This document shows positions 15,836 to 26,560 of a stretch of DNA of 64,000 bases, one piece after another; position 1 is the stretch's first letter; each line of letters opens with the position of its first letter. Source of the stretch: Megaleporinus macrocephalus (Eukaryota; Chordata; Actinopteri; Characiformes; Anostomidae); NCBI GenBank assembly GCA_021613375.1, contig CM038704.1, forward strand, positions 35,109,488 to 35,173,487, written 5' to 3'. A program made the translations under genes and the position numbers. The notes beneath the pieces are model-generated. The model saw nothing but the letters and a program-made list of their open reading frames with translations, was not told the origin of the DNA and did no database searches.

Positions 15836-16162
15836 ATGATCAGATTTACCACCTTATGGTTACTATGCAAATTTGCCCTTTCCCCAGAACCTGGTCAGTG
15901 TGAACGCATTATTTTTCAGCTGATGGAAAATAACAACATTGCCCTGCAGGAAGAATCTGGGTTCAAGTTGACTGCTTTTTGCGAACCTCATGAATTTGAT
16001 AATGACAATTTTTTTACGTGGACCCTGCAGAGGCCTTATCGAGATATTTTGAGCCGTATAACCTCATCTGAAAAAATAAAACTGTATGCTAAAGGTCTAT
16101 ATGGAACGTGTTTGAATGCCTGCAGCTCTTCACATGACAGTCGCACTCTAGCTGTACTCTGA
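15836..16162 (+). CDS. Unidentified coding-like ORF, 108 codons
   Basis: This frame does not look like the low-complexity ORFs around it. Residues from about 18 on (EPGQCERIIFQLMENNN, EESGFKLTAFCEPHEFDND, FFTWTLQRPYRDILSRI) have a balanced amino-acid composition. A CTTTCCCCAG immediately before AACCTGGTCAG could be a splice acceptor, so the first residues may not be coding. After the stop at 16160 another frame (YSEIPVTFDPDGPKVTR) also looks protein-like, which would fit a frameshifted pseudogene. I do not recognise the family. It could be an isolated exon, a decayed retrocopy, or chance. Confidence 0.3.
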   Translation: MIRFTTLWLLCKFALSPEPGQCERIIFQLMENNNIALQEESGFKLTAFCEPHEFDNDNFFTWTLQRPYRDILSRITSSEKIKLYAKGLYGTCLNACSSSHDSRTLAVL

Positions 16163-16479
16163 AATTCCTGTTACTTTCGATCCAGATGGACCAAAGGTCA
16201 CCCGATAACTGTTTGGATGCACTGAATGGAGTCTATTTGGGTGGTTTATATTGTGCTGCTAGAAAGATTTTGGTTTGATTGAATTCACTTGAATGCTGAT
16301 ATTTTTGTTACTATTGTACATCATGCACATGAAGTTTATGTCCTTTTAGATGAAGAATTTGTGGATTCTTTAAGAAGAAGAATGGCCTAGTGGATAGGAT
16401 CTCACTGGGAGATTAGTGTCCTAGTTAATTCTGATTATTTGAGACTGCTGGCTGTGATATTTTAACCCCTTTAACAATT
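16163..16479. other. Unique sequence downstream of the unidentified ORF
   Basis: Short frames continue (for example MDQRSPDNCLDALNGVYLGG around 16183-16245) but none is long or recognised. Confidence 0.3.
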
Positions 16480-16910
16480 TAATGGGATTGAGGATGGACT
16501 GTTGGTAAGTTTTAGGTTTTTTGTGAGAATTGAGGATGGTGGTTTGAGTGGATTGAGGATGATGGTTTTTGGAGGAGTATGATTTGTGATTTGAGAGAAT
16601 TGAGAATGGCAATTTAAGAGGGTTATTTTGGACGTTGGAGTTTGATATTTCCTGAGGAATGAGGATGGTGGTTTGTGTGGATTCAGTATGGCAGTTTGGG
16701 AAGTTTGAGAACAGCTGTTTGCAAAGATTGAGGATGGCAATTTAGGAGGTTTAATGGTGATTGTAGAGAGCAAGGATGATGTTGGGTGGATTCAGCATGG
16801 CAGTACTGGGAGGATTGTAGATTGCTGTTTGGGAGTATTGAGGATGACGGTATAGGAGTACTGAAGATGGCACTTTGATGAGGTTTGAGGTTGTTTTTTA
16901 TGAGAATTGG
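16480..16910. repeat. Degenerate minisatellite (GATTGAGGATGG units)
   Basis: A core of GAGGATGGYRGTTTG recurs every 25-40 bp, strongly diverged. Minus-strand frames through it (16471-16773) are repeat artefacts. Confidence 0.7.
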
Positions 16911-17129
16911 GAAGTGTGTTGATACTCTGAGTCATATTGAGAGTAATTCTGAAGGATGAGGAGTGAGCTGAGAGAGAGAAGGAGGGAGAAAAAAGCAAGA
17001 AATATGGTCATAGCAGAACACTGCCAAAGTCAGTCTTAATCAGAGGGGCAGAGGAAAGCTGTCTCCACTGCTTAGCCTTCATATTGTGTTGCGGGGGGTG
17101 GTGTGTACCTGCCTGGCTGAAACGCTGAT
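16911..17129. other. Unique intergenic sequence
   Basis: No gene seen. A GAGAGAGAAGGAGGG patch lies near 16970. Confidence 0.4.
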
Positions 17130-17490
17130 GTGGTGTATTTTAAAGGCTCCCAAAGCAAAACCTCATAATATAATCAGGTAATAAGAAATTAATTTTCTCC
17201 CTGACTGGGTGTTGATACGAAGGAGAAGTGAGGGGGTTTCAGTGGGCTGAAGGTGGAATGCCCAAACATACATGCTCACTAATAGGCTTACACTCATCTA
17301 CACACACCAGCGCATTCTCCCCAGTGACACACACACAAAAACACACACTCTTTTTGACCCTCTGACCCTAGCACTTAGCCTCCTCTCCTCCTCTGAATAA
17401 TTCTTTCCATATTGGAACTGAATTGGTGCTATTAAGGGCTGATTAGAAGGCCACCGGGATCAGAGCTGTGGGAAAAAAAAAACATTAACT
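17130..17490. promoter_or_regulatory. Candidate conserved non-coding region
   Basis: Unique blocks such as CATAATATAATCAGGTAATA followed by AGAAATTAATTTTC, and AATTGGTGCTATTAAGGGCT followed by GATTAGAAGG, are separated by a CA-rich stretch. The style is that of developmental enhancers. The inference rests on motif density only. Confidence 0.25.
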
Positions 17491-18395
17491 GGGTTTATGC
17501 TAACATCAGCTACAACCACACTGCTTACATAAGCACACAGCACATGCACACTGTGCATTGATTAGTCAATAGTGTATCAACGTAAGTGGACATTGACTTT
17601 GTTTGTTGATGCACTGTTTACTAAAAGTGCACTATAGACTATTTTGGTGTTTGTAAACAGGGATGTTGTGTCCTGTGAGTAGAGCTTAACTGGTGACAGT
17701 ACAGCTAGTTAGTGTCAGGTGTAGGAATACAAGAATATGGATCATCTGTTTGACATCTCCAGTTATTTTAATGGTTTGCCAGCAGAAGACACTAACACTA
17801 ATAAGCTAACACTTAGCAATGGGCTTAGGTTTCATGGCCTGTTCTCGCTGTCAGGTCAAGGATTCAACTAAATGGCCAGAGTTACAGTGGGCAAACATCT
17901 TCATCAGTGTTGCATTATGTATGTAATACAAAACAATAAACTGTTATGGTTAACTATTCATCTGTTTATTGTATGTAAGTCACTAGAGCTACTGTTGTCA
18001 AGAAGTGTGTTAATATGTTATTTCTAATTATTTCTTGCTATAAGTCAAATGTAGCGGTAATATAATTAGTTATCAGCTGTAGGGCTAATACGATATGCCA
18101 ATATACATCTGTGAATCTTACTATTTCCATCAACTGTATGCTCTAACGTTGGCTAATCATTGTAACTGTACAGCAGCACTGCTTTTTAAGGCATCTCTGC
18201 GATTAGTTAATTCAGTGTTTTTTTCTGAAATTAAGTTATTAATGAGGAGTTTGTGCTACAGTAACAACCAGTCTTATCCGCAAAGGGCATGTGTGCCTTT
18301 TTTAATTCCAAATGAGCAGGAGCTCAGGTGAGTCAAGTGATATTCTGCATTACTGAAGTGAAAATACGGGCCCTTTGCAGACAAGATTGGACACG
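17491..18395. other. Intergenic, no gene seen
   Basis: Unique AT-rich sequence. The frame at 18095-18331 has no recognised similarity, and its last part may already be decayed transposon. Confidence 0.4.
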
Positions 18396-18495
18396 CCCGG
18401 AACATCTGTGAGGATCTGTTGCATTCAGCCAGAAAAGCATTAGTGAGGTTTGGTACTAATGTTGGATAATCAGTTCTTGATCACAGGAGATATTG
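18396..18495 (-). mobile_element. Tc1-like transposon fragment (family of 20065-20685)
   Basis: Blocks GGAACATCTGTGAGGATCTG, GCATTCAGCCAGAAAAGCAT and TTAGTGAGGTTTGGTACTAA match, in antisense, the C-terminal transposase and flank region of a common fish Tc1-like family as I recall it. A short, decayed remnant. Confidence 0.55.
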
Positions 18496-19139
18496 TGAGT
18501 GGTGAAAAACTATCCAGAGTAAAATGTATAGACTTTGAATTAAAGTTGTCCAGGATCCTGTTAAAATTGTAAGGTTATAATGAAGGTTATATTCACCAAC
18601 TTGTTTTGCATTCTGGCGCCTGTACAATCTGTTGCATTTAAAATAGAAAAGAACATTAAATTAAGAAGCTGGCAAATAGGAACCAACTCCTCATTTAAAG
18701 ATGAACATCAACCATGCGCTGACAGTTTGGTTTCTTGGGAAGAAAATTAAAAAGGGCCGACATTACCTTCACAGCCCGGAATGGTAGATCTCGGTTGCTG
18801 TTGCTTCATTGTGGTTGTATGTAAATGTTGTGGGGGTGTAAATATTAATGGATCTGTCCTGTAACAGTTTACACTATGACAATGTACATACAGGTTTACA
18901 TTCCATGGCACCTTTAAACTTTGAAGCTCCACTTTTTAACAGTTTGTGTTGTGGTTGAAGCCGCACTTCATAACAGAGAGTCATTCAGGAGGCCAAATTG
19001 AGCATTTTATTACCGGGATATAGAAGAAGTGAGGATCTCCTGCGTGAGTTAATTGGTAGATGGGGCAGCAGGTGCAGAAGAAGATTTGAGCCCAGTGCTT
19101 CACTCAGATTGCCTCAGTACACCATCCATCATCGACACA
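18496..19139. other. Intergenic with diverged repeat blocks
   Basis: The part at 18600-18920 shares blocks (GAAGCTGGCAAATAGGAA, TATGACAATGTACATACA, CATGGCACC) with 13250-13340 and with 61865-61905. This points to an unclassified dispersed repeat family. Confidence 0.4.
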
Positions 19140-19555
19140 CGCACGCACACACCTGAGCGCATTTGTCATCTGCCGTTCCGCGCTCGTTCCCCCCGCGCAC
19201 TCGCCGATGCGAAAACTTGCACCAATATGCAAAAAAGAGGCGTGAGGTGTGCGCAGGTTGCCCAGGCAACGGAGAGGTTATTTTCAAACCCTGATGGAAA
19301 TCGATGTCATGTGCCAACCTACTGCGGCCTCGCGAAGATGAGAAAAAGAGGGAGGGGGAGAGAGTGGGGGTGAACCAGCGAGAGGGAGAGAGAGTGAGGT
19401 GAAGAGGGGAGGGGAGTAAGGACAAAGAGAAGAAAGAAGAAAAGAGGAATCACGTCTCTCCTCGGCAGCGGCTGTGGCTGGAAAGCAATTCTGCATTTCA
19501 TTAGAGTCCCTGCGTCTCCGCGGCCTCATAAATCTACTGCTTTATTTGTTTATGC
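19140..19555. promoter_or_regulatory. Candidate regulatory region with perfect X-box-like palindrome
   Basis: CpG-retaining unique sequence (CCGTTCCGCGCTCG, CGCACTCGCCGATGCG, GCGTCTCCGCGGCC) flanks GTTGCCCAGGCAAC at 19257-19270. That 14-mer fits the RFX X-box consensus GTNRCC(N0-3)RGYAAC exactly and is fully palindromic. A homeodomain-like ATTTCATTAGAG lies near 19495. Enhancer or promoter activity is inference. Confidence 0.35.
19257..19270. promoter_or_regulatory. X-box-like RFX motif
   Basis: GTTGCC-CA-GGCAAC, two perfect half-sites with a 2-bp spacer. RFX proteins bind such sites in ciliary and immune genes. No adjacent gene start is visible here. Confidence 0.4.
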
Positions 19556-20050
19556 ATGGAGAGAAATGAATCCATGGAACAGCCAATCAGAGAGAGTAAT
19601 AAGAGAAAAAGAGGAAGAAAGAGAGAGAGTAGAAGGAGAGGGGATGAGAAAGAAAAAGAGAGGAGAAAGGAAAGTACAAGGGGAACGAAGATGGAGAGGG
19701 CTAGAGAGGAAGGGGGAGAGGGAAAGTGGAATGAAAGTCTAAAGAGAGGGAGAGGAGGACAGAAGGAGAGGGCAGGAAAGGAAGAAAGGTGATGAAAGAG
19801 GAGAGGAGAATAGGAAAAGAAAGAAATAAAGAAGATAAATGGAGGGAGACAATGAGGAGGAAAAAAAGAAGAGGAAAAGGAAACAGAGTGTGGAGGAAAT
19901 TAAGAGAGAAAAGGTAGAGGAGATGGCGAGGGACAAAATGACTAGAAGAAAAAGACGGAGAAAGAGGGAGAAGAAGTAGAAGGGGCAAAAATATGGGAGA
20001 CAAAGGGAAAGGGAAGGAAAGGGGAGAGAGCAAAGAGGAGAGAACATGGT
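19556..20050. repeat. Polypurine tract, about 490 bp
   Basis: Almost pure A/G on the + strand (GAGAGG, GAAAG and GGAGA units). It lies directly against the truncated 5' side of a Tc1-like remnant. Arg/Glu-rich or Leu/Ser/Pro-rich frames through it are artefacts. Confidence 0.9.
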
Positions 20051-20064
20051 TTGGAGGATGAATC

Positions 20065-20685
20065 TAGGAGAACGCTACCTACTGAAACACATAGTGCCAA
20101 AAGTAAAGTTTGGTGGAGGGGACGTAATGGTCCAGGGGGGTTTTCTGGGTTTGGGCTAAGACCCTTGGTTCCAGTGAAAGATGATGTTAATGCTGAAGCA
20201 CACAAAGATATTTTCACAGTTATATGCTTCCAACTTTGTAGCAGCAGTTTGAAGAAGAACTCTTTCCTATTCCAGCATGACTGTCCCTGTGCGCATATCC
20301 TGCTCCAGTTCGGTGTGGAGAAACTCCAGTGGTCTGCACGGAGCCCTGACCAAAACCGAACCGAACGCCTCTGGGATGAACTAGAATATTGAGTATGAGC
20401 CAGACCTTCTTGTTCAACATCAGCGCGTGGCCTCACAAATGGTCTTTAACAAGGCACCAATTCTCATAGACATCCTGTGGAAAGCTTGACAGAAGAGTAG
20501 AGGCTGTTAAAACCGCAGAGGGAGGGTAACTCCGTATTAATGTCCATGCTATTGGAATGTCCAACAAGCTCATATAATAGTAATGATCAGGTGTCCAAAT
20601 ACTTTTTGTCATAAAGTGTATATGCAGATATACATGCAGATGTGTGGATGATCAGGTGTCCAAATACTTTTGGCCATATAGTGTA
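20065..20685 (+). mobile_element. Tc1-like transposon remnant, 5'-truncated, 3' end partly duplicated
   Basis: Contains the C-terminal half of a Tc1-family transposase reading frame and the 3' terminal repeat. ATCAGGTGTCCAAATACTTT occurs twice, near 20586 and 20651, each followed by a variant of GGCCATATAGTGTA, so the tip has been tandemly duplicated with a period of about 65 bp. The 5' half is absent; the remnant abuts the polypurine tract. Confidence 0.8.
20069..20540 (+). pseudogene. Tc1-like transposase C-terminal remnant
   Basis: Decayed frame with CIVPKVKFGGG-like, GLRPLVPVKDD, FLFQHDC (second catalytic Asp region) and FGVEKLQWSARSPDQNRTERLWDELE. The last corresponds to the family's SPDLNPIEHLWDELE. 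The Glu that would be catalytic sits in a mutated context, and a stop follows DELEY at 20390-20392. Further homology (AGGCTGTTAAAACCGCAGAG) continues to about 20540 in a different frame. Confidence 0.75.
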
Positions 20686-21195
20686 TATGCAAATATACAT
20701 GTAGATGTGCTACATTGAGAATATAAGTTGAGTTGTCAGTTTCTTAACTGATATGTAAAATGCATCATTAAAGAGTGATTATGTACTTAGCATCTTCAGT
20801 AATGACTGTTAATCAGTCATTTGAGAGTGCTTATTGATGCTGTTCGTTATTGCTGTCGAATGGTTTTCCACAGCGATGTGACGTGTGACAAATGGAGATT
20901 TATGAGTGATTGTATGTCTTTCTTTGTCGAGACTGTGATTATACATGTTTGGCTACTAAACACCTCCAGAATTGACTCAAAACAGAAAAACTGGATTGAA
21001 TGATAGAAAGGGAGTTCACTGTTTCTGTGGATGAAAAAAACAATTCTTTACATCATTTTCTCTGAGTTGCTGCTAAAACAAACAAAAACTGAATGTAAAT
21101 CTAGTCTTATTTCTGTAATTAGTTATATAATGACATAAATAATTACGTTGTCTTCTGAAATGAAGGTATTAATGGTGAGTTTGTGCTGCAGTTAC
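20686..21195. other. Intergenic, no feature seen
   Basis: Unique AT-rich sequence. The frame at 20821-21003 is unrecognised. Confidence 0.4.
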
Positions 21196-21300
21196 GCCCT
21201 GTACTCTTCTGGGAAGGCTTTACACCAGTTGTTGGAACATCGTTGTGAGGATGTGATTGAGTATTAGTCAGGTACAAGTTCTGTTGGATGACCAGTTCTG
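21196..21300 (-). mobile_element. Tc1-like transposon fragment
   Basis: TACTCTTCTGGGAAGGCTTT followed by GTTGGAACATCGTTGTGAGG and GTTGGATGACCAG is the antisense of the same Tc1-like family's transposase C-terminus (compare 20470-20510). It is a third fragment of that family within 3 kb. Confidence 0.6.
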
Positions 21301-21361
21301 ATATATAAGTCAACATCTATAGGGTACTTTTTATTGCAAGCTGTCTTTCTCTAAATCTTAA

Positions 21362-23306
21362 GTCCTAAATTTACACTAAACCCCAACCCCTAAATTTAAA
21401 CTGAACCCTAACTCCTACCTTTACACTGAACACTGAACCCTAACCCCTACATTTACACTAAACCCTAATTCCTACCTTTACACTGAACACTGAACCCTAA
21501 CCCCTAAATTTACACTACACCCAAACTCCTACATTTACACTGAACACTGAACCCTAACCCCTAAATTTACACTACACCCTAACTCCTACCTTTACACTGA
21601 ACACTGAACCCTAACCCCTAAATTTACACTAAACCCTAACTCCTACCTTTACACTGAACACTGAACCCTAACCCCTAAATTTACACTACACCCTAACTCC
21701 TACCTTTACACTGAACACTGAACCCTAACCCCTAAATTTACACTACACCCCAACTCCTATGTTTACACTGAACACTGAACCCTAACCCCTAAATTTACAC
21801 TAAACCCTAACTCCTACCTTTACACTGAACCCTAACCCCTAAATTTACACTAAACCCTAACTCCTACCTTTACACTGAACCCTAACCCCTAAATTTACAC
21901 TAAACCCTAACTCATACCTTTACACTGAACACTGAACCCTAACCCCTAAATTTACACTAAACCCTAACTCCTACCTTTACACTGAACACTGAACCCTAAC
22001 CCCTACATTTACACTAAACCCTAACTCCTACCTTTACACTGAACACTGAACCCTAACCCCTAAATTTACACTACACCCTAACTCCTACCTTTACAATAAA
22101 TACTGAACACTAACCCCTAAATTTACAGTAAACCCTAACTCCTACCTTTACACTGAACACTGAACCCTAACCCCTAAATTTACAGTAAACCCTAACTCCT
22201 ACCTTTACACTGAACACTGAACCCTAACCCCTATATTTACACTAAACCCTAACTCCTACCTTTACACTGAACACTGAACCCTAACCCCTAAATTTACACT
22301 TAACCCTAACTCCTACCTTTACACTGAACACTGAACCCTAACCCCTAAATTTACACTACACCCCAACTCCTACGTTTACACTGAACACTGAACCCTAACC
22401 CCTAAATTTACACTAAACCCTAACTCATACCTTTACACTGAACACTGAACCCTAACCCCTAAATTTACACTAAACCTTAACTCCTACCTTTACACTGAAC
22501 ACTGAACCCTAACCCCTAAATTTACACTAAACCCTAACTCCTACCTTTACACTGAACACTAAACCCTAACCCCTAAATTTACACTACACCCTAACTCCTA
22601 CCTTTACAATGAACACTGAACCCTAACCCCTAAATTTACACTACACCCTAACTCCTACCTTTACACTGAACACTAAACCCTAACCCCTAAATTTACACTA
22701 CACCCTAACTCCTACCTTTACAATGAACACTGAACACTAACCCCTATATTTACACTAAACCCTAACTCCTACCTTTACACTGAACACTGAACCCTAACCC
22801 CTAAATTTACACTGAACCCTAACTCCTACCTTTACACTGAACACTAAACCCTAACCCCTAAATTTACACTACACCCTAACTCCTACCTTTACACTGAACA
22901 CTGAACCCTAACCCCTATATTTACACTAAACCCTAACTCCTACCTTTACACTGAACACTGAACCCTAACCCCTAAATTTACACTGAACCCTAACTCCTAC
23001 CTTTACACTGAACACTGAACCCTAACCCCTAAATTTACACTACACCCCAACTCCTACGTTTACACTGAACACTGAACTCTAACCCCTAAATTTACACTAA
23101 ACCCTAACTCCTACCTTTACACTGAACCCTAACCCCTAAATTTACACTAAACCCTAACTCCTACCTTTACACTGAACACTGAACCCTAACCCCTAAATTT
23201 ACACTACACCCCAACTCCTACGTTTACACTGAACACTGAACTCTAACCCCTAAATTTACACTACACCCTAACCCCTAAATTTACACTACCCCCTAACCCA
23301 TAAATT
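21362..23306. repeat. Telomere-like minisatellite, 57-bp unit, about 34 copies
   Basis: The unit is a dimer of two related halves. One of about 25 bp reads CCCTAACCCCTAAATTTACA then CTAAA; one of about 32 bp reads CCCTAACTCCTACCTTTACA then CTGAACACTGAA. Phase is exact at 57 bp (21550, 21607, 21664); some 50-bp units lack CACTGAA. The + strand is almost free of G and the minus strand carries repeated TTAGGGGTTAGGG. Array edges show more decayed units (21362-21420, 23270-23306). Confidence 0.97.
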
Positions 23307-24565
23307 GGCATATTTTTTAAAGGTGTTTTTTTATTTCTGAAGTGACGGTAAAAGACTTAGTCTCACATTTGTTAAACAAACCAAACACTCACAGATGCTT
23401 TAGGTTTAACATGACAAGGCAGTTGAAGTTGAACAATAGTTGTAATTGAACAGCTGAAGTTGAACAATAACCAGAAATATTGTGACAGTACCAGACGTAG
23501 ATAAAAACAAAGGGGAAACCAAAAGCAAGCCAGAGCCCAAAACCCAAACACAACCAGGTAACCAAAAAACAAAACAAAAGCAGAGACAAAACAAGGTCAG
23601 CTAACAGTGTAGCAAACAGGAAATAACACTCAGTGTGCACAGGAAGAGTTGGCAGTACGTCACAGAGTTAAACAGAAAGAACATAAAGAGTTGACAATGA
23701 TTAGTGCTTAGGAGACGATGAGATCTGTTGATGAGAGGCTGTGATCTGGTAACCGTGATGTCATACTGCAAGGGATTTTGGGAAATGTGGTGAAGGGAAG
23801 CAGTGGCTAAGGGAGAATCCGGAAGTGTGACATGTAGAGTTCTTATGAGTGTAAGTTTCTATTAAAAACATTTAAATTGTTTTGAACGATTGTACATACT
23901 TCGAATCATAATATTTTTAATTAAATCACAAAAAAGATTTGACTGCAGAAAAGCTGCTGTTTATCAGAACATCACTACTCACCAGTTTCAGGTTCCATTT
24001 CCCAAACGCATGCAAACGTTAGTCCTCCTAATTAACAGTCACACGTTCAGCTCCATCTCTTTGTTATTCATCACCATCACTGTAATATTTTATCTGAGGT
24101 GTTTTTCTTAACATTAAAGTAATATGCAATTTATAAGATGGTACAACTGGTCAAATTCTTCAAGCAATAGGGTGCAGCATGTTACCTGAAGGTAATGGTG
24201 TCCACCTTTACAAACTCTCTTCCTCAATGTTACCATTAACTGCTAAATTACTATTTAGACCTAAAGAAATATGAGTTCAGCATCAAGCCTAATCACTTTA
24301 CTCTCCAAGCTAGCTGAATAACTTCAGTAGAGGTCTATTTAAATAAATCAGCTGCAAAAATTTTAGCCCAGTATCGCATGCAGAGTACAATAAATACAAA
24401 TATCGGTCAAATATAATCATCATTCAGCCCAGATACATTTCTTTTAAACCACTGTATGTCAAAACCGTCACATTCCCCAAAATAATGTGCTGTATTCTTC
24501 TAACATTTTGAATTTAAGCCTACTAGCTCACTTAAAATACCATATCATTTCTCACTATAGAAATG

Positions 24566-24567
<2 letters not shown>
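23307..24567. other. Intergenic, no gene seen
   Basis: Around 23400-23600 the sequence is CAA/AAC-rich (AAACAAAACAAAAG), giving spurious minus-strand Cys/Phe/Leu frames. Unique AT-rich sequence follows. Confidence 0.45.
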
Positions 24568-24602
<35 letters not shown>

Positions 24603-24905
24603 TTCTCTCTCTCTCTGCTCCTTAACGTCCAGATATCACCTTCCTTCCCCAGAGAGATAAAGGGAGGTGGTGGCAGTGGTGTTTGTGATTAATGAGAGTT
24701 TAATTCAATCAGTACTTCCCATCTCTGTACCTGCTTATTATTTTAAACAGGCCTGTGATTCTCCCTCCATCTATCACTCCCTCTGTCTTTCTTCATCTAT
24801 CTCCCTCTCTCTCCTTTTCTCTTTCTTCTCATCATCTTTATGTCTTGTTCACTCTCTCTCTCTCCTTCTTCCTATTTCCCCCACCCCGTTTCTTTCCTTC
24901 TCTCT
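24568..24905. repeat. (CT)n microsatellite and pyrimidine-rich stretch
   Basis: A perfect CT run at 24568-24597, then pyrimidine-rich segments interrupted by a unique block at about 24625-24760. The Ser/Leu-rich frame at 24667-24966 is compositional. Confidence 0.8.
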
Positions 24906-25140
24906 CACCACAATAACACAATGGCTGCTGTCTGAAAATGAGAGGAGAGAATATGCGGTGCTATAAAAATGCAGAATATGCTAATCTTCCGCTGTCACAT
25001 CACAGCCAAGGGACAGAAGGAGAGAAATGGAGATGTTATTCTGCTTTGTCCATATTTTATATTTTATGGAGATATTATATATATATTTATAGCAGTTTTC
25101 TGTTAGTTTTGCTAGTCTTTGAGTTTTTTAGTCTTATCTA

Positions 25141-25410
25141 TTTGGTTAATTAGTATAGGACATTATTTTCTTATCTTTACATTATATTAATATAAATAGG
25201 TGCAAAAAAAAACAGTATACAGTGCAAATTAGCTTTCAGTTAGCAATTAGCTAGCAGAAACTGATTTATTTTGTGAATGTTTGCTGGTGCTATAACTGTC
25301 TGTTTTCAAAACTCTGTAAAGCTGCTTTGAGACAACATCGTTGTAAAAAGCGCTATATAAATAAAATTGACTTGACTTGGCTTGACTTGCTAGCTATTTC
25401 TATTTAGCAG
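25141..25410 (+). repeat. Duplicated block A, copy 1 (retroposon-like 3' tail)
   Basis: About 270 bp, repeated at 25839-26109 with roughly 96% identity by eye (one indel near GCAAAAAAA and one at GATTTATTTTGTG). It ends in AGCGCTATATAAATAAAATT followed by TTGACTTGACTTGGCTTGAC. This resembles the 3' tail of fish LINE/SINE retroposons, with short tandem pentamers replacing poly(A). Confidence 0.9.
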
Positions 25411-25832
25411 CTAAAATGTGAAATAAGGCTGATATAGTGATGACACATGAAACTGTAATTCACATGATTCCATACCACCTGATCTTTTTGCTTGGCATAA
25501 AGTGTTTGCACAGTGGTGAACTGCTGTTACCCTTACGCCAAACTTGAACTGATCAACTCATATAACGCAGTGGGGATTTTCCTATTAGTGGATGTGGTTG
25601 GCCAATGACTGGAAGCAACTGGCCTTACAGGAGGTCCAATTGAGAAGCTTGTTTTCCACATCCTGCTCCCAAGCTTGTTTTCCACATCCTGAAATGTCTA
25701 ATTTAAAGTTTGTTTGAAAAATGACTCCCAGAGCTGTCTGGTGCATTAGCGTTCCCAGATTGACATCATCAGGGAGGCATCGAGATTTCAGCCCTCATTA
25801 AGTGACCACTGCATGTTGTGTCTGCCATTTCT
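25409..25832 (+). repeat. Duplicated block B, copy 1
   Basis: 424 bp, matched by 27477-27900 over the same length with only about four or five substitutions seen (for example AATTTAAAG/AATCCAAAG, AAAATGACTC/AAAATGGCTC). It contains a short internal direct repeat, AAGCTTGTTTTCCACATCCT, twice near 25640-25690. Confidence 0.95.
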
Positions 25833-25838
25833 TGCAAA

Positions 25839-26109
25839 TTTGGTTAATTAGTATAGGACATTATTTTCTTATCTTTACATTATATTAATATAAATAGGTG
25901 CAAAAAAAACTATACCAGTATACAGTGCAAATTAGCTTTCAGTTAGCAATTAGCTAGCAGAAACTGATTTCGTGAATGTTTGCTGGTGCTATAACTGTCT
26001 GTTTTCAAAACTCTGTAAAGCTGCTTTGAGACAACATCGTTGTAAAAAGCGCTATATAAATAAAATTGACTTGACTTGGCTTGACTTGCTAGCTATTTCT
26101 ATTTAGCAG
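25839..26109 (+). repeat. Duplicated block A, copy 2
   Basis: Second copy of 25141-25410, offset 698 bp. It ends at the same ATTTAGCAG, but continues into the TTAGC minisatellite instead of block B. Confidence 0.9.
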
Positions 26110-26560
26110 AGTTAAATAGTCTTAGCTACTTACAGTTAGCAGAGTTAACTAGTTTTAGCTTGTTACAGCTACCAGAATTAACTAGTCTTAGCTACTTTCA
26201 GTTAGCAGCGTTAACTAGTCTTGCCTACTTACAGTTAGAAGATTTAACTAATCTTAGCTACTTACAACTAGCAGACTTAACTTAGTTCTAGCTATATTTA
26301 CAGTTAGCAGTGTTAACTAGTCTTAGCTACATCCAGTTAGCAGAGTTTACTAGTCTTTGCTATTTACAGTCAGCAGTGTTAACTAGTCTTAGGTATTAGC
26401 TATTTACAGTTAGCAGTGTTAACTAGTCTTAGGTATTAGCTATTTTCAGGTAGCTTAGTTAATTTGTGGTAGCTGTTTTTATTTAGCAGAGCTAACTATT
26501 GCTACCTATTGTAGAGTTAACTAGTGTTAGCTATTTTTAACTGGCAATGTTAACTATATA
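26098..26560. repeat. Minisatellite, about 33-bp unit (TTAGC-rich)
   Basis: Degenerate unit with the blocks GTTAACTAGTCTTAGCTACT and TACAGTTAGCAGA, about a dozen copies. The core CAGTTAGCAGAGTTAACT is the reverse complement of the core of the array at 31582-33455. Confidence 0.9.

Noticed and set aside
20051..20392. ORF of 113 codons taken at first as a host gene
   Set aside because: Its second half follows a Tc1-family transposase C-terminus; it is a transposon remnant with decayed catalytic context.
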